Positions 6,932 to 13,811 of a stretch of DNA of 22,999 nt are shown piece by piece. The translations under genes and the position numbers were made by a program. The notes under the pieces were generated by a model. That model was given only the letters and a program-made list of their open reading frames with translations, ran no database searches and was not told where the DNA came from. Location of the stretch: positions 1 through 22,999 of the forward strand of contig NZ_JAJCLZ010000029.1 in NCBI RefSeq assembly GCF_020559915.1, in the 5' to 3' direction. This DNA is from Ruminococcus sp. 210702-SL.1.03 (GTDB lineage: Bacteria > Bacillota > Clostridia > Oscillospirales > Ruminococcaceae). Every line of letters begins with the position of its first letter. The stretch's first letter is position 1.

Positions 6932-7414
6932 ATGCTGAATTACCGAAAAATAGAGCCTGCCGACGACAAGGCGCTTGCCGAGCTGATACGCGCCAACTTG
7001 GAGTACTACCATCTTGACATTGCGGGCACGGTGTATTTTGACCCGGAGCTTGACCACATGAGCGGATTTTACAATGCCGACCCGCAGAAGCGCGTGTATT
7101 TCACGGCGCTGGACGAAGCGGGAAACGTGATCGGCGGAGCGGGCGTTGCGGAGTTTAGCGGCATAGCGGACTGTGCGGAGCTGCAAAAGCTGTATCTGAG
7201 CAGCACGGTTCGCGGCATGGGCTACGGAAAAGAGCTGCTGCGGCTGGCGGAGAGTTGGGCGCGGTCGGCGGGGTACAAAAACCTGTATCTCGAAACGCAC
7301 ACAAATCTGGCGGTGGCGATAAAATTGTACGAGCGGGAGGGTTTTCGGCAGATAGAGAAGCCGGCGTCGGCAGTGCACGGCGGGATGGACAGGTTTTATT
7401 TGAAGGGGCTTTAA
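6932..7414 (+). CDS. GNAT N-acetyltransferase
   Basis: A 160-residue single-domain GNAT acetyltransferase. The acetyl-CoA loop is RGMGYGKELLRLAESWARSAG (about 96-116, Q/RxxGxG/A type), preceded by the strand AELQKLYLS and followed by YLETHTNLAVAIKLYEREGF, the usual motif-B ending. The substrate is unknown; similar small GNATs acetylate amino acids, peptides or antibiotics. A longer frame reaches back to 6851, but it runs through the promoter and the GGAGGG ribosome binding site (6920-6925), so ATG at 6932 is the start. The gene is GC-rich, unlike the polysaccharide locus that begins after it. The 224 bases that follow (7415-7638) hold no gene I can see; they contain only a 12-bp palindrome AATTCATGAATT at 7593-7604. 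Confidence 0.85.
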   Translation: MLNYRKIEPADDKALAELIRANLEYYHLDIAGTVYFDPELDHMSGFYNADPQKRVYFTALDEAGNVIGGAGVAEFSGIADCAELQKLYLSSTVRGMGYGKELLRLAESWARSAGYKNLYLETHTNLAVAIKLYEREGFRQIEKPASAVHGGMDRFYLKGL

Positions 7415-7638
7415 GCTGAAACGATTGCCTATTATAAAAGGTATACTGGAAAATCGGCAGACGCAAGATGTAACGAACTCATCGGCAAATCATGAAGAAA
7501 ACGTCAGAAGTGTTTAAAACAGCGCACGGATGGGGTTTTCGCGGGTGTAAAATCTATAAAATATAAAGTCGAAAAGCGCGCAGTTTAGTCAAAATTCATG
7601 AATTCCAAAAAATTGATTACTTTATCGCATTAAAGCCG

Positions 7639-7667
7639 TTGACAGATTGACGTTAAAATGGTATAAT
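7639..7667 (+). promoter_or_regulatory. Perfect-consensus promoter of the polysaccharide operon
   Basis: TTGACA (7639-7644), a 17-bp spacer and TATAAT (7662-7667). It points into the AT-rich block and is the only strong promoter found before the long co-directional run of genes that ends at 22114. Start of transcription would be near 7674, leaving a leader of about 680 nt before the first intact gene at 8355. Confidence 0.85.
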
Positions 7668-7713
7668 GGTTAATGAAATATTTTTGAATTATTTGTGAGT
7701 ATTAGGTTGATAA

Positions 7714-7779
7714 ATGGTGAGAATTGTTGAAATGCGGGAGGAAAAGTGGATAGAGATATGGTATAAGTTTTGCTGCTGA
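7714..7779 (+). CDS. Possible leader peptide(s) in the operon leader
   Basis: A 21-codon frame (ATG 7714-7716 to TGA 7777-7779) begins MVRIVEMREEKW and ends in Cys-Cys, with its stop inside the left arm of the following terminator hairpin. A second candidate, GTG at 7746 with the strong ribosome binding site GGGAGG just before it, would encode six residues ending at 7766. Translation through either would affect whether the hairpin forms. No homology is claimed. Confidence 0.25.
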   Translation: MVRIVEMREEKWIEIWYKFCC

Positions 7780-7805
7780 ATAAAATGGTTTGGCAGCTTT
7801 TTTTT
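7772..7805 (+). terminator. Leader terminator or attenuator, about 100 nt after the operon start
   Basis: GCTGC (7772-7776) pairs with GCAGC (7793-7797) around a 16-nt AT-rich loop, followed directly by eight T (7798-7805). The stem is short but the position and T-run are those of an intrinsic terminator. It would give a short RNA of about 130 nt unless read through, so expression of the operon may need antitermination. The stem is weak enough that this should be tested. Confidence 0.55.
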
Positions 7806-7896
7806 GTAAATCTAATTTAATGATAATTGTATGAGATTACGAAAAAGATTTGTAAAATCGCGGTACGGGTACAGAACGTGTGTCTGTTAATGTCTA

Positions 7897-7977
7897 CCTC
7901 AAACTTTCAGTTGAGGTCTGATGGTCTACGGTGGAGTGAAAAACACACTAAATATAACTGATTTTCTGGAGTAGACC
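7897..7977 (+). repeat. Nested hairpins in the operon leader after the terminator
   Basis: CCTCAA (7897-7902) and TTGAGG (7911-7916) form a 6-bp stem with an 8-nt loop. Just after, GGTCTAC (7923-7929) and GTAGACC (7971-7977) form a 7-bp inverted repeat. These may be RNA structure for antitermination or relics of degraded coding sequence. No gene was found between 7806 and 8072. Confidence 0.35.
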
Positions 7978-8072
7978 TGTCCTGATGGAGATACGGTTGC
8001 TGGCTGATAGGGGTATGACAATAAGGGTCAACACTTTAGGAGAATAGAGAAATAGTTGGAAGGATTATGACG

Positions 8073-8304
8073 AAAAGACCCAGCACTTTCCCGCGAGGTG
8101 GAGCAGTACGGGCGAGTACGAGAAACAGTGCCTATATGTGACACCCGGACTGAGCTGCTACTGGCAGATCGCCCCGCATCGTAATGACCTCTCTTTTGAG
8201 GGATGGATCTGGATGCGAAATATGTGAAGGGGCGCAGCTTTTGGGTGGACTGGAAGATTATTTTTAAGATGCTTAAGGTGTGCCTGTTGGGACATGGAGA
8301 GTAA
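8073..8304 (+). pseudogene. Remnant of a priming sugar-phosphate transferase (undecaprenyl-phosphate type)
   Basis: Reading across at least two frameshifts gives the C-terminal part of a bacterial sugar transferase, the enzyme that starts a repeat unit by moving a sugar-1-phosphate onto undecaprenyl phosphate. The blocks are KRPST and REVEQYG, then (after one extra G near 8109-8112) YEKQCLYVTPGLSCYWQIAP and HRNDLSFEGW, then (after a second shift near 8204) LDAKYVKGRSFWVDWKIIFK, ending LLGHGE and TAA at 8302-8304. These match the family's RPS, PGLSGYWQ, DLDxxY and SxWxDxKI blocks. The N-terminal membrane part and catalytic centre are missing. It sits where the priming gene usually stands, directly before the first glycosyltransferase. 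Confidence 0.8.
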
Positions 8305-8354
8305 AAGGCTTACATAAATTTGCAGAAAGAAAAAGGACGAGGAGTATTTGAGGG

Positions 8355-9476
8355 ATGAGGAAGAATAAAATCAGAATATTGCATGTGGCGCAGGCCGCAG
8401 GTGGCGTGGATCGCTACATCCGAATGCTTCTCAAGTATTTGGACAAGAAGAAGTTTGAGAATATATTGGTTTGCTCACAAGATTTCCATGAAGAAGACTA
8501 TAGAGATTTGGTGGATTCATTTGAACAGGTCGAGATGACCAGAGCTATTGGAGTAAATGACTTAAAGGCGATTAAAGGGGTCAGAGCACTGATAAAAAAA
8601 CATAACCCCGATATTGTATATGCCCATTCCAGCAAAGCTGGAGCAATTGCTCGTGTTGCAGATATTGGTTTGAAAAATCACTGTGTATACAATCCACATG
8701 GGTGGGCATTTAATATGCGATGTTCTGCAAAGAAAAAGACAATATACACAGCTATTGAAAAGGTAGCTGCGCCATTCTGCGATAAGATTATCTGCATTTC
8801 AGATGCGGAGAAACAGTCGGCATTGGATAAGAAAATATGCAAAGAGGACAAGTTACAGGTCATTTTTAACGGTGTGGACATCGAAGCCTATGAGAATGGA
8901 GTACATGGTGCAGTTAAAAGGAGAGAGCTGAACGTTCCAGAAAACGCATTTGTTGTTGGTATGGTTGGACGAATGACTCCTCAAAAAGCACCAGATGTGT
9001 TTATTAAGATGGCAAAGCAAGTGAAAGATAAGATTTCCAATGCACATTTTATTATTGTTGGAAACGGAAATCAGGAAGACGAAATCAGAAAGTACGCGGC
9101 TGATAATGGATTTGCAGATAGGCTACATATTACAGGCTGGGTTGATAATCCAATTAGTTATGTAGAGCTTTTTGATATTGCATGTTTACTGAGTCGCTGG
9201 GAGGGCTTTGGTTTGGCTCTGCCTGAGTATATGATGGCAGGCAAGCCCATTGTAGCGAGCAGAGTGGATGCCATTCCCAATATAATCCGGGATGGAGAAA
9301 ATGGTCTGCTTGTAGAAGCTGACGATGATATAGGAGCAAGTAAGGCAGTGCTACGGATCTATTGGGAAGATGGACTAAGGGATAGATTGGTAGCACAGGG
9401 CATGGAAGATGTACATAACAGATTTAATGCTCGGAGAGTTTCTGAGGAACATGGAAAATTGTTTGAGAGATTATAA
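8355..9476 (+). CDS. GT4 family glycosyltransferase
   Basis: A 373-residue GT-B fold retaining glycosyltransferase, expected to add a sugar to the lipid-linked repeat unit on the cytoplasmic face. The N-terminal acceptor domain opens with ILHVAQAAGGVDRYI, and YAHSSKAGAIAR and YNPHGWAF fit the EpsD/WcaJ-cluster GT4 type. The C-terminal nucleotide-sugar domain (about 195-373) starts at VVGMVGRMTPQKAPD and carries the EX7E motif with E283 and E291 in EGFGLALPE. Full family length, no lesions. It is the first intact gene of the operon. The ATG follows GAGGAG at 12 nt and GAGG at closer range. Base composition is intermediate between the GC-rich left side and the AT-rich genes that follow. Confidence 0.88.
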   Translation: MRKNKIRILHVAQAAGGVDRYIRMLLKYLDKKKFENILVCSQDFHEEDYRDLVDSFEQVEMTRAIGVNDLKAIKGVRALIKKHNPDIVYAHSSKAGAIARVADIGLKNHCVYNPHGWAFNMRCSAKKKTIYTAIEKVAAPFCDKIICISDAEKQSALDKKICKEDKLQVIFNGVDIEAYENGVHGAVKRRELNVPENAFVVGMVGRMTPQKAPDVFIKMAKQVKDKISNAHFIIVGNGNQEDEIRKYAADNGFADRLHITGWVDNPISYVELFDIACLLSRWEGFGLALPEYMMAGKPIVASRVDAIPNIIRDGENGLLVEADDDIGASKAVLRIYWEDGLRDRLVAQGMEDVHNRFNARRVSEEHGKLFERL

Positions 9477-9491
9477 ATGACGGAGAATAAC

Positions 9492-9530
9492 ATGAGGGAG
9501 ACCAGATTAAAAGTATTAGTAGTTTCTTAA
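9492..9530 (+). pseudogene. 12-codon stub resembling the start of a deleted glycosyltransferase
   Basis: ATG with a CGGAG ribosome binding site starts the frame MRETRLKVLVVS and then TAA. The next in-frame codons read GAWS, so across the stop it looks like KVLVVS-x-GAWS, the first strand and loop of a GT-B glycosyltransferase. Nothing of the rest remains before the next gene at 9573. I read it as an N-terminal scar of a lost gene; it could instead be a short leader frame. Confidence 0.4.
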
Positions 9531-9572
9531 GGAGCATGGAGCATTATATTGTAGAGAGTTAGGAAAGAAATT

Positions 9573-11828
9573 ATGAAAATTGGTATATTAACATGGCTAC
9601 ATAACGGAAATTACGGAAGCATTTTACAGGCTTATGCACTTCAAAAAGCTTTACGTAATCAAGGATATCCGACAGAAAATATTGATTATGCACCTTCTAC
9701 TGTGAAAAAAGTAGAAAATCTGATTAAGAATAAAAATTCCTTGAAGTTATTTTTAGAAAAATGGGATGCCTATTGCGCGAAAAAAGTAGCTGGATCACCA
9801 AGAGAACTCAGTGAAAAACAAAAGAAATTTGATGACTTTCGTGAGAACCATATTAATATTACACAACGATATTCTTCTCCGAAAGAAGTAGCTACTATAG
9901 ACGGTGAGTTTGATGCATATATATGCGGAAGTGATCAGATATGGTCGCCTGTTTTATTGAATCCCGTATTTTATTTTGATTTTTTAAGCGAAACGGAAAG
10001 AAAAATTGCATATGCGTGTAGTTTCGGTGTCTCATCAATAAAGGGAAAGAAAGCAACAAAGATAACGAATTATTTAAATCGTTTTGATTATATCTCAGTT
10101 AGAGAAAGTAGCGGATGTGAGATTGTAAAAAATTTAACAGGTAAAGTAGTACCGGTTATGCCGGATCCTACCTTGTTGTTGCAAAAAACGGATTGGGACA
10201 AAGTTTCTAAATATAATTTAAATCTTAACAATTATATATTTTGCTATTTTTTGTCTTGGAATGAAGACCATTGGAAATATGTTGAGAATGTATCGCAGCA
10301 GTTAGAATATCAAATCGTAATTGTTCCGTCAGTAAAACAGACTTATCAGGTTAATGCGAAAATATTAAAGAATATAGGTCCAGAAGAATGGGTTGGGTTA
10401 ATAAAAAATGCGAGTTATGTGATTACGGATTCTTTTCATGGGACAGTATTTTCGATTATTTATAATAAGCCATTTACTGTATTAAAAAGATTTTCTGATA
10501 ATAATCCAGGATCTCAGAACTCAAGAATATATACTCTATTAGAACATTATAATCTTACTAATCGGCTTGGAACAACTACAGACATTTTTAATCTTCAAGA
10601 ATACACTAAGGTTAATTCTCAAGTAGAATATGATAGAAGATATGCGTTGGAATGGCTTAATAGTGTATTAAAAGTTAAGAAAGTAGAAGATATTCCTCAT
10701 GTAAACTGTAATGGTTGTGGATTGTGTAGCGTAGTATGTCCAAAGCAATGTATAGAAATGAAAGAAAAACATGATGGATTTCTTTATCCTCATGTAAACA
10801 AGAGGGATTGCATTGGATGTGGTCTTTGCATAAAGAATTGTCCTGAATATAGTTTTATTGCTAGAGAAAAAGTAAAACAAGTTTATGCAGCGAAGACACG
10901 TGATAGAAAATTAATTACCAAAAGTACATCTGGTGGTGTATTTGGTGAATTAGCCAAGTCGATTATTGATGCTGGCGGAGTAGTATATGGTGCAGCATAC
11001 ATAGATGTAGATGTTGTGCGTCATCAAAGAATTTCTAATCTATCTGAGCTGTATAAATTGAGCGGCTCTAAATATGTGCAATCAGAGATATCCTTAGTAT
11101 ACCCAATGATAAAGGAGGATTTGTTGTCTGCTAAAAATGTTCTTTTTAGTGGAACAGGATGTCAAATTGCAGCAATTAGAAACTATCTAGCAAAAGATTT
11201 TAATAATTTAATTTGTGTAGAAGTAGTTTGCCATGGTGTTCCAGCGCCAGGACTATTTAGAAAATATATACAGTGGTTATCTCAAAAAGGAAATACTCCT
11301 GTACTTAAGTATCAATTTCGTAGTAAATGCGAACGACCAACGGGAGAACATTCTAAATATTATTATGAAACTTCAAATGGGCTTAATTCAGGATATTCCT
11401 ATGAAGACCCATACTATGGATCATTTTTATGCGGATCTATTCTTAGAAATAGTTGTTATAAGTGTAGTTTTAAGGGAAGATTACGCTCAGGTGATATAAC
11501 TATTGGAGATTTCTGGGGAATTGAAAAAACTAACTCTAAAATCAATACTGACTCAGGAATTTCTTTGGTTATGATTAACACAGAGAAAGGAAATAGGATG
11601 TTTGAGCCTTTAAAAAATAGACTGGATCTTTATGAGAGTAGTTTTGAAGAGGCTCAAAAATTTAATCCCAGCATTAGTCATTCAACGGCGTCGAAAAAAA
11701 GAATATCCATAGATTGCACCAAAGAAGATGTTATAGATACACAACTATCGGTGACCTGTTCTATAAAGAATAAAATTAAAAATCGTTTGCCATGGAGAGT
11801 AAAAAAAATATTGAAACGAATACTATGA
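9573..11828 (+). CDS. Fused polysaccharide pyruvyl transferase and FrhB-like 2x[4Fe-4S] protein
   Basis: A 751-residue two-part protein. Residues 1 to about 365 are a polysaccharide pyruvyl transferase domain (CsaB/WcaK type): TWLHNGNYGSILQAYAL, CGSDQIWSP, CSFGVSS, SVRESSG, MPDPTLLL, GPEEWVGLIKNA and TDSFHGTVFS. This would move pyruvate from PEP onto a sugar as a ketal. From about 375 two ferredoxin clusters follow (C379, C382, C385, C389 and C413, C416, C419, C423), then FrhB/FdhB-like N and C domains with TSGGVFGELA, FSGTGCQIAAI, VCHGVPAPGLF, CYKCSF and SGDITIGDFWG. The FrhB family includes flavin-binding subunits of F420-reducing hydrogenase; a role in F420 chemistry here is unlikely. The tail is basic (KNKIKNRLPWRVKKILKRIL), perhaps membrane-binding. 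Strongly AT-rich. Confidence 0.88.
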   Translation: MKIGILTWLHNGNYGSILQAYALQKALRNQGYPTENIDYAPSTVKKVENLIKNKNSLKLFLEKWDAYCAKKVAGSPRELSEKQKKFDDFRENHINITQRYSSPKEVATIDGEFDAYICGSDQIWSPVLLNPVFYFDFLSETERKIAYACSFGVSSIKGKKATKITNYLNRFDYISVRESSGCEIVKNLTGKVVPVMPDPTLLLQKTDWDKVSKYNLNLNNYIFCYFLSWNEDHWKYVENVSQQLEYQIVIVPSVKQTYQVNAKILKNIGPEEWVGLIKNASYVITDSFHGTVFSIIYNKPFTVLKRFSDNNPGSQNSRIYTLLEHYNLTNRLGTTTDIFNLQEYTKVNSQVEYDRRYALEWLNSVLKVKKVEDIPHVNCNGCGLCSVVCPKQCIEMKEKHDGFLYPHVNKRDCIGCGLCIKNCPEYSFIAREKVKQVYAAKTRDRKLITKSTSGGVFGELAKSIIDAGGVVYGAAYIDVDVVRHQRISNLSELYKLSGSKYVQSEISLVYPMIKEDLLSAKNVLFSGTGCQIAAIRNYLAKDFNNLICVEVVCHGVPAPGLFRKYIQWLSQKGNTPVLKYQFRSKCERPTGEHSKYYYETSNGLNSGYSYEDPYYGSFLCGSILRNSCYKCSFKGRLRSGDITIGDFWGIEKTNSKINTDSGISLVMINTEKGNRMFEPLKNRLDLYESSFEEAQKFNPSISHSTASKKRISIDCTKEDVIDTQLSVTCSIKNKIKNRLPWRVKKILKRIL

Positions 11829-11847
11829 TTATACGAGGAGGTTTGAA

Positions 11848-12630
11848 ATGAAGCCTAAGGTTTCGATAATAACAATTTCATATAACAGTGAGGATACAAT
11901 TGAAAAAACTATTCAAAGCGTTTTATCTCAGACATATGATAATGTAGAGTATGTTGTGATAGACGCTGCTTCAACAGATCGGACTGTGGAAATTGTAAAT
12001 CGATACAAAGATAAAATTGCATATTTTATATCAGAGCCAGACAAAGGAATTAGTGATGGATTTAATAAAGGTATAACTGCTGCGACAGGTGATATCATTG
12101 GTATTTGTAATTCCAATGATATTTTGCTATCAGATGCTGTGCAAAAAATAGTAGATGCCTATGAAGAAAACGTTGAAATGTATCGGGCATCTGAGCTTGT
12201 AAGAAATTTTGATACTGGATATGAGTATATACTTCACCCGACGATGACTTTTAAAAAGATACCAACGCTGTTTCATGTTTGCCATATGGGATGCTATATT
12301 AAGAAAACGGCATTCGATAAATATGGTTTATATGATGTAGCATTTAAGAATTCTATGGATTTGGAACTATTGTTTAGGTTTCATAGAAAAGGTGCGATCA
12401 TGAAAGAGGTTGATGCTGTTGTTGGTATTTTTCGATTAGGTGGTGTATCACAGGCTGGCGAAAAAGTTAAAAGAAATGAGTGCCGAGAAATAATACGTCG
12501 TAATGGCGGAAGTGTGTTCGATGAATATTATTTTCTAACATATTTGTGGATAAAAGGAAAAATTAAGAAAGTTTTAACTTTATTTGGTAAGGATATAGCC
12601 AGTAAAGTTCGATTTGGGGTAAAAAAATGA
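11848..12630 (+). CDS. GT2 family glycosyltransferase
   Basis: A 260-residue inverting GT-A glycosyltransferase that would add one sugar to the repeat unit. The N-terminus SIITISYNSEDTIEKTIQSV is the classic GT2 nucleotide-binding strand, followed by YVVIDAASTDRTVEIV (usually DGxSTD; the Gly is Ala here) and SEPDKGISDGFNKGI. The metal motif is NSND instead of the usual NSDD or NADD; the last Asp, which holds the metal, is kept. FHVCHMGCYIKK and NSMDLELLFRFHRKG fit the acceptor half. GAGGAGG lies just before the ATG. The stop overlaps the next gene's start (ATGATGA), so the two are translationally coupled. Confidence 0.88.
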   Translation: MKPKVSIITISYNSEDTIEKTIQSVLSQTYDNVEYVVIDAASTDRTVEIVNRYKDKIAYFISEPDKGISDGFNKGITAATGDIIGICNSNDILLSDAVQKIVDAYEENVEMYRASELVRNFDTGYEYILHPTMTFKKIPTLFHVCHMGCYIKKTAFDKYGLYDVAFKNSMDLELLFRFHRKGAIMKEVDAVVGIFRLGGVSQAGEKVKRNECREIIRRNGGSVFDEYYFLTYLWIKGKIKKVLTLFGKDIASKVRFGVKK

Positions 12631-13811
12631 TGAAAGATAAAAAAGTAGCGATTGTTTCTTGCTATTTTCAACATAATTATGGTAGTCAACTGCAGGCATT
12701 TGCGACACAACAAATGTTGGATGATTTAGGAATAAATAATTATACAATAGATAATTCAGGTTTAGACGCTAGTGTGAAAGGAGCAAAAGTAAAGTACTAT
12801 TTGTCTCATATTACAGATTATAGAATATTTGCAAATAAGATGGGGTATGTATTTTCTCGTCTATATCAGAAGATTAATAAGTCTTATGGTAGAAAGGCAG
12901 CAAAGCGAGCAAAGGCATTTAATTCATATATTAAAAAGTTTAGACTGACGAGCAAATGTAGTTCTTACAAAGAGCTTGCCGATTATGTGGAACGTGAATT
13001 CACAGATATTCTTGTGGGAAGTGATCAGTTATGGTTACCATCTAATATTGACGCAGACTACTACACATTAAATTGGGTTCCAAAAGAAATTAATAAAATA
13101 TCTTATTCCACAAGCTTTGGTGTTGGTAGCCTTACAGATGCTTACATAGCCAAAACCAAAGCATTTCTATCAAGATTCCAGTATATTTCGGTTCGGGAAG
13201 TATCTGCAGTTACTATTGTTGAGAAAGCTATAGGGCAGAAACCTGAAATGGTTTGTGATCCAACACTTTTATTAGATGGAAATCGATGGGCAACAATTGT
13301 AGCAGATCAAGAACTAATAAATAAGCCATACATACTGTGTTATTTGATTGGAAATAATCAAGAGCATAGGAAGTTTGCTAGAATGTTAGCTGAGAAAACT
13401 GGATGCATCATTGTGTCGCTACCTCATATGGGAAAGTATAAAAAGGTTGATAAAAACTATTCTGATATAGAGGAGTTTGATGCAGGCCCAGAAGAATTCG
13501 TAAATTTGATTAAGCATGCGAATTATATATGCACAGATTCCTTCCATGCGACAGTGTTTTCAATACTTAATCATAAAGAGTTTTTTACTTTTATGAGATT
13601 CAAAGAAGGAAAAGAATCTACGAATACTCGAATTGATAGTTTGTTTGATATAATTGATTTTGATAAAAGGCTTGTATCTGACTTTGGAGATATTGATAAA
13701 TACTTGAAAAATCCTATTCCATATGACAAAATCGATACTAGACTAAGCCTTTATAGGGAAGCATCTATTGATTTTTTAAAGAAAGCATTAGGTAAAAATG
13801 ATAGAAATTAA
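12627..13811 (+). CDS. Stand-alone polysaccharide pyruvyl transferase
   Basis: A 394-residue pyruvyl transferase of the CsaB/WcaK superfamily, expected to ketalate a sugar of the repeat unit with PEP-derived pyruvate. It shares every landmark with the first half of the fused protein at 9573: SCYFQHNYGSQLQAFA, VGSDQLWLP, STSFGVGS, SVREVSA, CDPTLLLDG, GPEEFVNLIKHA and TDSFHATVFS. The two are clearly paralogues but diverged, so they probably act on different sugars or positions. The middle stretch YGRKAAKRAKAFNSYIKKF is basic. It overlaps the GT2 gene by 4 nt and the FrhB-like gene by 14 nt, indicating tight coupling to both. Start could be either of two consecutive ATGs (12627 or 12630). Confidence 0.88.
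   Translation: MMKDKKVAIVSCYFQHNYGSQLQAFATQQMLDDLGINNYTIDNSGLDASVKGAKVKYYLSHITDYRIFANKMGYVFSRLYQKINKSYGRKAAKRAKAFNSYIKKFRLTSKCSSYKELADYVEREFTDILVGSDQLWLPSNIDADYYTLNWVPKEINKISYSTSFGVGSLTDAYIAKTKAFLSRFQYISVREVSAVTIVEKAIGQKPEMVCDPTLLLDGNRWATIVADQELINKPYILCYLIGNNQEHRKFARMLAEKTGCIIVSLPHMGKYKKVDKNYSDIEEFDAGPEEFVNLIKHANYICTDSFHATVFSILNHKEFFTFMRFKEGKESTNTRIDSLFDIIDFDKRLVSDFGDIDKYLKNPIPYDKIDTRLSLYREASIDFLKKALGKNDRN

Noticed and set aside
6120..7378. Long minus-strand open frames opposite the two GNAT genes (6120-6533, 6866-7378)
   Set aside because: They lie antisense to well-supported GNAT genes, lack ribosome sites and encode biased Arg/His/Gln-rich sequence typical of a shadow of GC-rich coding DNA.
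7593..7604. Palindrome AATTCATGAATT before the operon promoter as an operator
   Set aside because: It lies about 35 bp upstream of the -35 box, is AT-rich and short, and occurs once; chance is likely.
9492..9530. The 12-codon frame as a regulatory leader peptide for the next gene
   Set aside because: No hairpin or T-run follows it, and the sequence reads as the start of a GT-B enzyme; kept only as a probable gene scar.
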